From Lachnospiraceae bacterium (GTDB taxonomy: Bacteria; Bacillota_A; Clostridia; Lachnospirales; Lachnospiraceae): a stretch of DNA of 24,601 bases. The position numbers were made by a program, and so were the translations under genes. The notes beneath the pieces are model-generated. The model did no database searches. It had not been told where the DNA came from and saw only the letters and a list, made by a program, of their open reading frames with translations. The stretch's first letter is position 1; every line of letters begins with the position of its first letter. Where the stretch lies: NCBI GenBank assembly GCA_017652545.1, contig JAGCAV010000160.1:1-24601 (forward strand), in the 5' to 3' direction. Of this stretch, positions 5,403 to 13,763 are shown piece after piece.

Positions 5403-8015
5403 TTAAAGCGCTGCCGCTTCCTTTGTATCTTTTCCGTAGTAAGCCATCAGATACAGTTCCCTGATCTCGCTCATCAGCGGATAGCGCGGATTTGCACCGG
5501 TACACTGATCATTAAACGCGTTCTCAGTCATTTCATCCAGTGTTGCCAGGAAGTCTTCCTCTTTAATGCCCCACTCTTTGATGGAAGCGGGGATCCCGAT
5601 GGTCTTCTTCAGCTCTTCCAGTCTCCCGATCAGCAGATCGAAGGTTTCCTGGTCATCCCTGCCCACGATGCCGTTGTAGCGGGCAACGTCACAGTAGCGC
5701 TCCATCGTGTGCGGATACTCGTACTGCGGGAACGTACCCATCTTGGTGGGCACCGGGTTCGCGTTGTAGCGCATCACATAGGTCAGGAGCAGCGCATTGG
5801 CAACGCCGTGCGGAATATGATGATACGCGCCGAGTTTATGCGCCATACTGTGGTTGATCCCCAGGAACGCGTTGGCAAACGCCTCGCCTGCAAGGGTGGA
5901 AGCCATGGCCATACGCTCCCTCGCTTTCGGGTCCTTCGCGCCGTTGTTGTATGCGGAGGGAAGATTATTGAACACGAGCTTCGTAGCCTTCAGCGCAATC
6001 CCGTCGGTCATGTCAGAAGCCATCACAGAGACATATGCCTCCAGTGCATGGGTCATCACGTCGATACCGGACGCACTTGTCAGTCCCTTCGGCTGGTTCA
6101 TCATATTGTTTACATCTACGATGGCCATGTTCGGAAGCAGCTCATAGTCCGCCAGCGGCCACTTGGTTCCGGTCGATGCATCGGTAATGATCGCAAACGG
6201 CGTCACCTCCGAGCCTGTGCCGGAGGAAGTGGGAATGGCCACGAAATAAGCCTTCTTGCCCATCTTCGGGAAGGTGTAGACACGTTTGCGGATATCCATG
6301 AAGTCCATGGCCATGTCATCAAAGTTCACATCCGGATGCTCATACATCACCCACATGATCTTGGCTGCGTCCATGGCGGATCCGCCGCCAAGAGCGATGA
6401 TGCAGTCCGGCTCGAAGGCGCTCATCTGCTTTGTCCCTTCCCGGGCGCACTGCAGGGTGGGATCGGGAGCCACATCATAGAAGCAGGCGTGCACGATCCC
6501 CATCTCATCCAGCTTATCTTCTATCGGCTTCACATATCCGTTTTTGTAGAGGAAGGTATCGGTCACGATGAAGCATCTCTTCTTGTGCATGACGGTACCC
6601 AGCTCATCCAGAGCGACCGGCATGCAGCCTCTCTTAAAGTAAATCTTTTCAGGCATGCGCAGCCAAAGCATATTTTCTCTCCTCTCGGCAACCGTCTTCA
6701 CATTCAAAAGATCCATCACGCCCACGTTATGGGAAATGGAGTTTCCGCCCCAGGAACCGCATCCCAGCGTCAGGGACGGGATCAGCTTAAAGTTGTAGAT
6801 ATCACCGATCGCTCCCTGGGAGGACGGCATATTGATCACGATCCGGCAGGTGTGCATGCGCTTCGCGTGCTCCGCCATCTTTTCCTTTTCATCCGTGTTG
6901 ATAAACAGGGATGAGGTGTGTCCGGGACCGCCGTCCATCACCAGCGTCTCCGCTTTCGTGAGCGCTTCCTCAAAGGTCTGTGCCTTATACATTGCCAGTA
7001 CAGGAGAAAGTTTCTCATGCGCGAAGGGTTCGGAAATATCCGTACTCTCCACTTCACCGATCAGGATCTTCGTCTTCTCCGGAACATCCACGCCTGCCAT
7101 CTGAGCGATGGTGTAAGCCCTCTGTCCGACGATCTTCGCGTTGACGCCACCGTTGATGATGACGGTCTGACCCACTTTCGTGATCTCATCACCCTGCAGG
7201 AAATAGCAGCCGCGTCTGGCAAATTCCGCTTTCACCTCATCGTAGATGTCTGCCAGTACCGTGACAGACTGCTCGGAAGCGCAGATCATGCCGTTGTCAA
7301 AGGTCTTGGAATGAATGATGGAGCTGACCGCCATTCGGATGTCCGCAGTGCTGTCAATGATGACCGGCGTATTGCCTGCACCTACGCCCAGAGCCGGCTT
7401 TCCGGAGGAATAGGCCGCGCGGACCATGCCCGGGCCGCCGGTAGCCAGGATGCAGTCACTCTCCTTCATGACCAGATTGGTCATTTCCAGCGAAGGCTCA
7501 TCAATCCATCCGATGATGTTCTCGGGAGCGCCTGCCGCCACTGCTGCCTCATACACGATGCGGGCTGCTTCGATCGTGCAGTGCTTTGCCCTGGGATGCG
7601 GGCTGATGATGATGGCGTTGCGGGTCTTCAGGCAGAGCAGTGTCTTGAAAATGGCTGTCGAAGTCGGGTTCGTGGTCGGGATCACCGCCGCGATCAATCC
7701 GATGGGCGCGGCGATCTTTTTGACACCGAAGGCTTCGTCCTCCTCCAGCACACCACAGGTCTTTGTGCTGCGGTACTTGTTATACACATACTCTGCGGCA
7801 TAGTGATTCTTGATGACCTTGTCTTCAGCAACGCCCATACCCGTTTCGCTCACTGCCATCTTTGCCAGCGGGATACGCGCCTTGTTCGCGGCCATGGCAG
7901 CTGCTTTGAAGATGGCATCCACCTGTTCCTGCGTATAGGAAGCAAATGTTTCCTGCGCCTTGCGCATCAGGGCAAGCGCTGTTTCCAGCTCCTTTACGTT
8001 TGTGATCTTTTGCAT
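5403..8015 (-). CDS. adhE: Bifunctional acetaldehyde-CoA/alcohol dehydrogenase AdhE
   Basis: 870 residues, normal for AdhE. Residues 1 to about 440 are the CoA-acylating aldehyde dehydrogenase, with the catalytic cysteine C245 in GMICASEQ and GVGAGNTP upstream. Residues from about 450 are the iron-dependent alcohol dehydrogenase, with the nucleotide-binding GGGSAMDAAK, SGTGSEVTPF, and the metal-ligand histidines in GINHSMAHKLGAYHHIPHG. The enzyme reduces acetyl-CoA to acetaldehyde and ethanol using two NADH, recycling NAD+ in mixed-acid fermentation, and normally forms cytosolic spirosomes. AAGGAGA precedes ATG 8015. A strong promoter and a Rex-type operator lie upstream, so expression should rise when NADH/NAD+ is high. 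A phosphotransferase gene follows in the operon. Confidence 0.98.
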   Translation of the reverse strand: MQKITNVKELETALALMRKAQETFASYTQEQVDAIFKAAAMAANKARIPLAKMAVSETGMGVAEDKVIKNHYAAEYVYNKYRSTKTCGVLEEDEAFGVKKIAAPIGLIAAVIPTTNPTSTAIFKTLLCLKTRNAIIISPHPRAKHCTIEAARIVYEAAVAAGAPENIIGWIDEPSLEMTNLVMKESDCILATGGPGMVRAAYSSGKPALGVGAGNTPVIIDSTADIRMAVSSIIHSKTFDNGMICASEQSVTVLADIYDEVKAEFARRGCYFLQGDEITKVGQTVIINGGVNAKIVGQRAYTIAQMAGVDVPEKTKILIGEVESTDISEPFAHEKLSPVLAMYKAQTFEEALTKAETLVMDGGPGHTSSLFINTDEKEKMAEHAKRMHTCRIVINMPSSQGAIGDIYNFKLIPSLTLGCGSWGGNSISHNVGVMDLLNVKTVAERRENMLWLRMPEKIYFKRGCMPVALDELGTVMHKKRCFIVTDTFLYKNGYVKPIEDKLDEMGIVHACFYDVAPDPTLQCAREGTKQMSAFEPDCIIALGGGSAMDAAKIMWVMYEHPDVNFDDMAMDFMDIRKRVYTFPKMGKKAYFVAIPTSSGTGSEVTPFAIITDASTGTKWPLADYELLPNMAIVDVNNMMNQPKGLTSASGIDVMTHALEAYVSVMASDMTDGIALKATKLVFNNLPSAYNNGAKDPKARERMAMASTLAGEAFANAFLGINHSMAHKLGAYHHIPHGVANALLLTYVMRYNANPVPTKMGTFPQYEYPHTMERYCDVARYNGIVGRDDQETFDLLIGRLEELKKTIGIPASIKEWGIKEEDFLATLDEMTENAFNDQCTGANPRYPLMSEIRELYLMAYYGKDTKEAAAL

Positions 8016-8038
8016 CGGATCTCCTTTCTATCCAAATA

Positions 8039-8056
8039 TTGTTAAATATTTATCAA
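8039..8056. promoter_or_regulatory. Rex operator of adhE
   Basis: TTGTTAAATATTTATCAA matches the Rex consensus TTGTTAANNNNTTAACAA with one mismatch. It lies just downstream of the adhE -10 (8070-8075), about +6 to +23 from the expected start site, where bound Rex would block transcription until NADH releases it. Confidence 0.85.
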
Positions 8057-8069
8057 TCCTGTCGCATAT

Positions 8070-8098
8070 ATAGTATTCCACCAGGTGTGTTTTGTCAA
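8070..8098 (-). promoter_or_regulatory. adhE promoter
   Basis: On the - strand TTGACA (8098-8093), exactly 17 bp, and TACTAT (8075-8070). The -35 is perfect and the -10 good. The start site would fall near 8062, directly before the Rex box. Confidence 0.85.
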
Positions 8099-8183
8099 GT
8101 CGCTTTGCATAATTATTTCATGATCTTTTCCTGATGCCATATCAGCGCTTAAGTCACATCAATTCCGTGGCCCTTGCGGAGCG

Positions 8184-8224
8184 TTTTGTGGCTAAGGAAA
8201 CGAGCAGTTTCCTTAGCCACAAAA
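8184..8224. repeat. Perfect 18-bp inverted repeat, 5-nt loop
   Basis: TTTTGTGGCTAAGGAAAC (8184-8201) and GTTTCCTTAGCCACAAAA (8207-8224) are perfectly complementary around GAGCA. It is not followed by a T tract on either strand, so it is not a standard terminator. Its A4 arm overlaps the A run (- strand U tract) of the neighbouring terminator at 8228-8262. The gap 8016-8314 otherwise contains only the adhE promoter, the Rex box and that terminator; nothing is recognised in 8100-8183. Confidence 0.8.
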
Positions 8225-8262
8225 AAACCGGTCCTGTGATTGGCCACCAATCGCAGAACCGG
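8221..8262 (-). terminator. Terminator of the XRE/zinc-ribbon regulator gene
   Basis: Arms 8228-8243 and 8247-8262 (CCGGT, CTG and GATTGG paired with CCAATC, CAG and ACCGG, two mismatched or wobble positions, 3-nt loop). On the - strand the stem is followed by seven T (8227-8221). On + it is followed by CCTTTTATTT, so it may work both ways. Confidence 0.88.
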
Positions 8263-8314
8263 CCTTTTATTTATATACCCTTATGATTTTCCCTGATCAT
8301 TCTCCTATCCGCAT

Positions 8315-9079
8315 TTACCGCTTTTTGTACACAAGCAGTTCAGGATTGGCGCCGCCCTCCTCATACGTGCAGACCATGATGAATTCCATGTTGGCCAGCA
8401 CGCCAAAGCAGAATCCTTCGCCAAACTCGGGTTCCAGCTGTGTCCCAAGATACGTTGTCTGGTCATCCAGGAACTTCATGCTCACTCCGCTGGGGAGCCG
8501 GTATTCCAGATTAACATATTTTCCGACAAGCGCATTGAGCTTTTCAACCTTCGGCATGCCCTCAACATGCAGATCATTGATCTCTTCGATCAGTCTCTTC
8601 TTAAACTCTTCAAACTGGCCGCCGTCGCCCAGCTCCTCGTATCTCTTCCAGTAATCCAGACCGGGAAGCATCTGTTTCAGATAAGCGCGTGCCTGCTCCT
8701 CTGTGAAGTCTTCATTCACCATATTGCGGACACAGACCTCGATCAGGTCATCCATATCGCTGTAGGTATATGTCCCGTCAGCAAAGCACCATTTGCAGTA
8801 ATTCTCATTGAGGCTTCCGTCTTCATTCCTGCCGATAATCTCGTCTTCCAGAGGCATCCCGCAGCACTGGCAGATCAGCTTCTGCGGCGATCCGAGCAGG
8901 GTATTGATCGAGACCCCGTAGAGATTCGAAAGCAGCTTCAACGTTTCCGTGTTCGGGATCGTCTCCCCATTCTCCCAGCGCGACACCGCCTGTCTCGTCA
9001 CGAAGATTTTTTCTGCCAGTTCATCCTGGGAAAGACCGGTCTTTGTTCTGAGTTCGCGTAATACATCTTTTGTGTCCAT
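8315..9079 (-). CDS. XRE-family regulator with putative zinc ribbon
   Basis: 254 residues from ATG 9079, chosen for the strong AGGAGGTG site 6 nt upstream; the frame extends further but without support. Residues 5-62 are an HTH_3 domain (LRTKTGLSQDELAEKIFVTR then QAVSRWENG), a cro/CI-type repressor fold. Residues 70-105 are a zinc ribbon with C70-x-x-C73 (CQCCGMPL) and C95-x-x-C98 (NYCKWCFADG), the pattern of the putative zinc-ribbon family often fused to such regulators in Clostridia. A helical stretch follows (about 108-170); the last 75 residues are unrecognised. A terminator isolates it from adhE, and it may act on its own palindromic promoter. Targets are unknown. Confidence 0.88.
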   Translation of the reverse strand: MDTKDVLRELRTKTGLSQDELAEKIFVTRQAVSRWENGETIPNTETLKLLSNLYGVSINTLLGSPQKLICQCCGMPLEDEIIGRNEDGSLNENYCKWCFADGTYTYSDMDDLIEVCVRNMVNEDFTEEQARAYLKQMLPGLDYWKRYEELGDGGQFEEFKKRLIEEINDLHVEGMPKVEKLNALVGKYVNLEYRLPSGVSMKFLDDQTTYLGTQLEPEFGEGFCFGVLANMEFIMVCTYEEGGANPELLVYKKR

Positions 9080-9091
9080 GCTTTTCACCTC

Positions 9092-9116
9092 CTGTATATA
9101 AGACATTATAATACAG
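9092..9116 (-). promoter_or_regulatory. Candidate promoter with palindrome upstream of the XRE regulator
   Basis: CTGTAT (9092-9097) and ATACAG (9111-9116) are inverted copies enclosing a - strand TATAAT (9110-9105). No good -35 is visible. The arrangement suits autoregulation by the XRE protein. Confidence 0.45.
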
Positions 9117-9172
9117 AGATCGTTCCCATGCACGCAACCGGATGTTGCTCCCGAGGATTTCAGAGACAGTTC

Positions 9173-10258
9173 TTACTTCCATTTGAGCAGCTTTTTAAGC
9201 ACTTCCTTCTGTACTTCCGGATCAGACTCATCCATACACAGCAGAATGCCTTCCGGCCGGACTGCCTCCATGAAGGGTTCCAGCTCTTCCAGTTTCAGAT
9301 CCACCACCGCGCTCTTGCCCGAAGCCTGGATCTTTTTGATCAGCGGTACCCACTGCATGATGGGTTTTTCAGGCCCCAGTCCCTGTACCCACTGGTAAGC
9401 CTGAATCTCCGGGATCGGCAGCAAAGCATCCAGGTGACGCGCCACTTCCTTGCCGTCAACATGGAAGATGTTGTGAGTAAAATGCCTGACCTCTTCCTCA
9501 ATGAAAGGCAATTCCACCCGGTTGAACATATCCGGGGAGATCATCGCGCCGTGGTCGCAGCTTGGGATGTGCATCGTCTCGTACGAGGGGATATTCATCC
9601 AGGTCACCGACAGCTGATCGTGGGCTTTAAGCTTGTCATGAAAGCTGTCCATCAGCCTGAAGAAGGGATCGGCAGCTTTACGGCACAGTTCGATGATGGC
9701 GTCCTCATCCTCTGCCATCTGGAAGAACATATTCTGGGTACCCAGCAGGGCGCCGACACAGTCCAGGCCGGGATGCATGTCAGTGTATCCGACCAGGAAT
9801 TTGTTTTTGCAGCGCTCAAGCGCGTAATCTGTCAGCTCGTTGAGCTTGAGAAGGTACTCGCTGTTGGGATCAAATTCAATCCTGTCGATCTCATCAGCTT
9901 CTTCAATGCATGGCAGAGCCCAGCTGGTCACATCGCCAAATTCCAGCTTGCAGCCAAGCATGCCCGCAAAACAGTTGGGGCCGACGTTTGGCCAGAATGT
10001 GGGGAACGTCTCCCCCAGGAAGCTGCTCTTTGGCAGATTGCCGATAAATCTTTCCACCTGATATTCTGTATCATACCAGCGGTCCTTGAGCGTAGCCCAA
10101 TGGTCAAGATTGTCTATGATGTCATACTCCGCGTTGTGCGCCGAGAAGCGGATCGGCACGCGATCCAGCACCTGATGGTCGTACCATGCGTAGATGCGCT
10201 TCATGCACTCAACGAAATCCGGCTTATACTCCAGCTGGGGATCAAAGAATCTTTCCAT
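9173..10258 (-). CDS. Uroporphyrinogen decarboxylase-like (URO-D superfamily) protein
   Basis: 361 residues with AGGAGGATT before ATG 10258. The fold is the URO-D TIM barrel, seen from HGAMISPDMFNRVELPFIEE (236-255), the IFHVDG segment (265-269) and the C-terminal strand GILLCMDES (337-345). True HemE is part of a haem pathway, and no haem gene is present here. The other branch holds corrinoid:thiol methyltransferases (MtaA/MtbA), with a zinc site of His-x-Cys plus a distant Cys; here the matching places read H266-x-D268 and C341, which may be a metal site of changed composition. It ends the ABC transporter operon, 11 bp after the permease gene. A methyl-transfer or decarboxylation step on the imported ligand is plausible; no corrinoid protein gene is in the window. 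Confidence 0.82.
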   Translation of the reverse strand: MERFFDPQLEYKPDFVECMKRIYAWYDHQVLDRVPIRFSAHNAEYDIIDNLDHWATLKDRWYDTEYQVERFIGNLPKSSFLGETFPTFWPNVGPNCFAGMLGCKLEFGDVTSWALPCIEEADEIDRIEFDPNSEYLLKLNELTDYALERCKNKFLVGYTDMHPGLDCVGALLGTQNMFFQMAEDEDAIIELCRKAADPFFRLMDSFHDKLKAHDQLSVTWMNIPSYETMHIPSCDHGAMISPDMFNRVELPFIEEEVRHFTHNIFHVDGKEVARHLDALLPIPEIQAYQWVQGLGPEKPIMQWVPLIKKIQASGKSAVVDLKLEELEPFMEAVRPEGILLCMDESDPEVQKEVLKKLLKWK

Positions 10259-10269
10259 CGTAAATCCTC

Positions 10270-11223
10270 CTAAATGCTCTTCATCTTGTTCTTCGCGCGA
10301 ATGTCGATGGCAACCGCCGCCAGCAGCACCAGTCCCTTGACCACGCGCTGCCAGTATTCATTGACGTTCATCATCATCATGCCGTTAGCCAGCACCCCCA
10401 TGAAAATGATACCGATGATGACCTTGCCCAGCTTGCCCTCACCGCCGGAGAGAGATACACCGCCCAGCACAACAGCTGTAATGATGTCCATCTCATAACC
10501 GTCGCCGGAGCTTGGCTGACCCGAATTGATCCGGGAAGTGAGAATGAGTCCGGCCATAGCGCCAAGGGTACCCTCCAGCATATAGACCTTGAACAGTTCT
10601 TTCCTCACATCCACGCCGGAGAGCCGGGCAGTCTCCACATTACCGCCGATACCGTAGATGTGGCGGCCAAAGGTTGTGCGGCTGAGCATCACACCGCCCA
10701 GTATGAATACGATCACCATAATGATGGCAGAGATAGGCAGAGGCCCGATGGAACCCTGTCCCAGCACCTTAAAGCCCTCCGGAATACCATAGACAGGCAT
10801 GCCGCCCGTGACCAGATAGACCACACCGCGCAGAGCCATCTGTGTGGCCAGCGTGGTGATCATGGCCGGAATATGCAATGTGGTAATGCTGAAGGCATTT
10901 ACCACGCCGATGGCAATACCTGAGGCAAAAGCCGCGATCACCGCTGCAAATACGGGCATGCCGTAGCTCATCATGATGGCAGCCAGTGCAGAGGACACGC
11001 CAATGACTGAGCCGATGGACAGATCGATACCGCCAGTCAGCAGCACAGATGTCATGCCTACGGCACAGATCCCGGTAACTGAGATCTGACGGGCTATGTT
11101 AGTGAAATTCCGTACCGAGAAAAAGGATTTTGTTAAAACGGAAAAGAACACGATCATCACGATCAGCGTTATGATGATGCCCATGTCATTCCAGTTGACG
11201 TTCAGCTTCTTTTTATTTTCCAT
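10270..11223 (-). CDS. Ribose-type sugar ABC transporter permease
   Basis: 317 residues, the usual length of RbsC-type permeases (BPD_transp_2). It has about eight to ten hydrophobic segments, starting with MGIIITLIVMIVFFSVL, and the family hallmark LLTGGIDLSIGSVIG; GGVSLSGGEGKLGK near residue 250 is also typical. It forms the transmembrane channel, probably as a homodimer, for the substrate delivered by the binding protein at 12787-13758 and driven by the ATPase at 11228-12712. Its ATG lies 4 nt after the ATPase stop, with a GGGAG site inside the end of that gene, so translation is probably coupled. The substrate cannot be read from the permease alone. Confidence 0.93.
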   Translation of the reverse strand: MENKKKLNVNWNDMGIIITLIVMIVFFSVLTKSFFSVRNFTNIARQISVTGICAVGMTSVLLTGGIDLSIGSVIGVSSALAAIMMSYGMPVFAAVIAAFASGIAIGVVNAFSITTLHIPAMITTLATQMALRGVVYLVTGGMPVYGIPEGFKVLGQGSIGPLPISAIIMVIVFILGGVMLSRTTFGRHIYGIGGNVETARLSGVDVRKELFKVYMLEGTLGAMAGLILTSRINSGQPSSGDGYEMDIITAVVLGGVSLSGGEGKLGKVIIGIIFMGVLANGMMMMNVNEYWQRVVKGLVLLAAVAIDIRAKNKMKSI

Positions 11224-11227
11224 GTGA

Positions 11228-12712
11228 TCACGCTCCCGATGCTAATCTGAGTACCTCTTCCTGTGAGGCTTCAGCGCCGCTCAGTTCTCCAACGACCTCG
11301 CCCTCATGCATGACAATAATCCGGTCTGACATACCCAGAAGCTCCGGCATTTCAGAAGAAATCATGATCACACACTTGCCCTGCTCGGTCAGTTCATTCA
11401 TCAGCCTGTAAATCTCCTGCTTTGCGCCAACGTCAATACCCCGGGTGGGCTCATCAAAGAAGATCACATCGCAGTTCAGCAGCAGCCATTTTGCGATGAT
11501 AACCTTCTGCTGGTTTCCGCCGGACAGGTTGCGAACCAGCTGCCGGGCAGAGGGTGTCTTGATGGCCAGGGTCTCGATCTGTTTCTGGCAGATTTTGTCG
11601 CCTGATTTCAGATCCAGAAGTCCCGATCTGCCCTGCAGATTCGGCAGGTAGGAGAACAGAATATTGTCCAGTATGGACATGTTCAGGAACAGGCCGAGCT
11701 GTTTTCTGTCCTCAGACAGATATACGATCCCATGACGGATGGCATCAGCCGGGCTTGTGATCTTCACCTGTTTGCCATTGAGAATGATCTCGCCGGACTC
11801 GATCCTGTCCGCACCGAATACAGCCCGGGCGGTCTCTGTGCGCCCGGCGCCCACCAGGCCTGCAAAGCCCAGGCGTTCGCCCCGGTAAGCCTTAAAACTC
11901 ACATTCCGAAGCAGGCCTGTGCTGAGGTTGTTAACTTCCAGAACGACCTCCCCCTTCCGGGTATGTGCCTTCGGATACGTTTCTGTGAGCTCGCGGTTCA
12001 CCATCAGTCGAATGAGCTCCTGCTGATTTGTCTCGGATACATTCAGGGTACGGATGAAATGACCGTCCCGGAAGATCGAAACCTTATCGCAGAGCAGAAA
12101 TACCTCTTCCAGCCGGTGGGATATATATATGATGGCCATGTTCTCCTCACGCATGGCGCGGACTATGTCGAACAGGTATTTCAGTTCGTTGTTGGTCAGC
12201 GGAGCGCTTGGCTCATCCAGAATAAGCACTTTGATCGTGCGCGAGACCGACTTGGCGATCTCTACCAGCTGCTGGTAGCCCACAGTCAGATCCCTGACCA
12301 GCATTTTGGGATCGATCCTGACCCCAAGACGGTCCAGAACCTGGCGGGCGTTCTCCTCCATCTTCCGATAGTCGATGAGGCCGTTTTTATAGGGATAGCG
12401 ATTGTAGTAAATGTTCTCCGCCACTGTCAGGTGTTTCAACAGGTTTAACTCCTGGTAAATGGCGGAAATGCCAATGGACAGGGCTTTATGCGGATTATTG
12501 TTCTCAAGCCTCTCCCCTTCAAACCATATCTCACCGTGAGTAGGCTGTATGGCCCCGGTGATGACCTTGATGAAAGTAGACTTTCCCGCGCCATTCTCAC
12601 CGCAGATGGCGTGTACTTCGCCTCTTCGAAAAGCGAGGGATACATCATCCAGGGCCACAACGCCGGGATATTCCTTGGTGATATTCCGCAGTTCCAGTAT
12701 CGGATGATCCAT
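11228..12712 (-). CDS. Ribose-type sugar ABC transporter ATPase (two fused NBDs)
   Basis: 494 residues from ATG 12712, preceded by GGGAGG at 8 nt; an in-frame TTG at 12718 is too near that site. Two nucleotide-binding domains are fused, as in RbsA, MglA and XylG. The first has Walker A GENGAGKST (38-46), Walker B LILDEPSAP and a degenerate signature LTVGYQQ. The second has a degenerate Walker A GLVGAGRTE, a full LSGGNQQK signature and Walker B FFDEPTRGIDVG. This asymmetry is normal for the family. It powers uptake through the permease encoded next. It is separated from the binding-protein gene by a 74-bp gap holding a hairpin. Confidence 0.95.
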   Translation of the reverse strand: MDHPILELRNITKEYPGVVALDDVSLAFRRGEVHAICGENGAGKSTFIKVITGAIQPTHGEIWFEGERLENNNPHKALSIGISAIYQELNLLKHLTVAENIYYNRYPYKNGLIDYRKMEENARQVLDRLGVRIDPKMLVRDLTVGYQQLVEIAKSVSRTIKVLILDEPSAPLTNNELKYLFDIVRAMREENMAIIYISHRLEEVFLLCDKVSIFRDGHFIRTLNVSETNQQELIRLMVNRELTETYPKAHTRKGEVVLEVNNLSTGLLRNVSFKAYRGERLGFAGLVGAGRTETARAVFGADRIESGEIILNGKQVKITSPADAIRHGIVYLSEDRKQLGLFLNMSILDNILFSYLPNLQGRSGLLDLKSGDKICQKQIETLAIKTPSARQLVRNLSGGNQQKVIIAKWLLLNCDVIFFDEPTRGIDVGAKQEIYRLMNELTEQGKCVIMISSEMPELLGMSDRIIVMHEGEVVGELSGAEASQEEVLRLASGA

Positions 12713-12733
12713 TTTCAAAACCTCCCTAAGCAG

Positions 12734-12763
12734 GCAGAGCAGGGATATTTATCCCCGCTCTGC
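12734..12763 (-). other. Intercistronic hairpin between binding-protein and ATPase genes
   Basis: GCAGAGC/GCTCTGC and GGGATA/TATCCC pair with one A/C mismatch; arms 12734-12747 and 12750-12763, 2-nt loop. No T tract follows on the - strand, so it is likely a 3' stabiliser or processing site giving more binding-protein mRNA. A 12-bp palindrome CATTCATGAATG (12763-12774) adjoins it. Confidence 0.65.
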
Positions 12764-12786
12764 ATTCATGAATGTCCGTAAATTGA

Positions 12787-13758
12787 TCAGTCCGAGACGT
12801 AATCTGCGATATTCTCCCTGGTCACGGGGTTCATGGAGTATACGATCTGCTCTTCGATGGGGCCGTTTTCAATGACCTCTTTGACGATATCAAGTACCTC
12901 GGCGCCTTTCTGGCCCGGCTGGATATCCACAGTGCCTTTGTACATGGTGTCTTCAGAGATCAGGCGCAGCGGCTCTTCCAGAGCGTCCAGACCCACAATA
13001 CAGGTATTGTCCGGGGTATGCTCCTTGTGCAGCAGGCAAGCTTCGTACACACCCAGGGCACCGGAGTCGTTGATGCAGATAAAGGCTGCAATATCCGGGT
13101 TGGCAGTCAGCGCTGTTTCAGCCAGGTTATAACCTTCGTCGGCGCTGGCAGCGTTCTGCTCGTAGACGAAATCGATCTCGTGATCACCAGTATAGGTTTC
13201 CGTGATACCATCCTTGAGTCCCTCGGCACGGTCAATAACAGATTTGATCATGTCGTAGCGCACCACCACGACTTCGATCTTACCCTCGTCATCCAGCACG
13301 TCCTCGATCGTGCCGTCGGCTTCCTTTTCATTGAGCCAGTCTCCGGCGATCTTGCCGCCCATGTAGCCATATTCATGCTCGCTGATACCATAGAAAGCGT
13401 CAGAACCGGAAACTACCTGATCCAGGCTTATCACCGGGATACCGGCTTCCTGGGCTTCCTTCACCGCGTCAGCGGGTGCTTCCTGATCCACGGGGCTGAT
13501 GATGATGGCATCCACGCCCTGGGAGATAAAGTCTTCAATGTGATTGACATGCTTGGCGGCATCCGCCCCGGCATCGGAGACGATCAGGTTGATGCCCTTT
13601 TCCTTCGCGGCAGCCTGCATACCCTCAACGATAGCAACAAAGTAAGCGTTCTCCATGCTCTGCACAGTGTAGCCGACTGTCATGCCGGACTCGGCGAACG
13701 CAGCGGCGGGACTCAGTAACAGGCCAGTAGTCAGAATAGCAGCTAAAACCTTTTTCAT
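12787..13758 (-). CDS. Ribose-type sugar ABC transporter substrate-binding protein
   Basis: 323 residues with AGGAGGG before ATG 13758. Residues 1-22 are a signal peptide (MKKVLAAILTTGLLLSPAAA, cleavage after AFA). The mature part is a Peripl_BP_4 fold: VGYTVQSMENAYF near the start, DAIIISPVDQ, IPVISLDQ, the hinge region ICINDSGALGVYEA and a C-terminal GTVDIQPGQKGA, all in the order of RbsB-like proteins. No cysteine lies at the cleavage site, so it is not a lipoprotein, which is unusual for a monoderm binding protein. It is the first gene of the transporter block and its ribosome binding site is inside a predicted leader hairpin. The ligand is likely a sugar or sugar-like compound. Confidence 0.93.
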   Translation of the reverse strand: MKKVLAAILTTGLLLSPAAAFAESGMTVGYTVQSMENAYFVAIVEGMQAAAKEKGINLIVSDAGADAAKHVNHIEDFISQGVDAIIISPVDQEAPADAVKEAQEAGIPVISLDQVVSGSDAFYGISEHEYGYMGGKIAGDWLNEKEADGTIEDVLDDEGKIEVVVVRYDMIKSVIDRAEGLKDGITETYTGDHEIDFVYEQNAASADEGYNLAETALTANPDIAAFICINDSGALGVYEACLLHKEHTPDNTCIVGLDALEEPLRLISEDTMYKGTVDIQPGQKGAEVLDIVKEVIENGPIEEQIVYSMNPVTRENIADYVSD

Positions 13759-13763
13759 AATGA

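Noticed and set aside
5709..8045. Long + strand reading frames (about 400 and 375 codons) opposite adhE
   Set aside because: They mirror the codon structure of adhE, are rich in His, Arg and Cys with no recognisable domain, and lack ribosome binding sites. AdhE is complete on the other strand.
8184..8224. Reading the 18-bp inverted repeat as an ordinary terminator
   Set aside because: On both strands the stem is followed by A residues, not T; the real terminator is the adjacent hairpin at 8228-8262.
9173..10258. HemE of haem biosynthesis
   Set aside because: The gene is cotranscribed with a sugar transporter, no other haem gene is present, and the motifs fit the broader URO-D methyltransferase-like group better.
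9128..10273. 381-codon + strand frame opposite the URO-D-like gene
   Set aside because: Antisense shadow; the - strand gene has full family motifs and a strong ribosome binding site.
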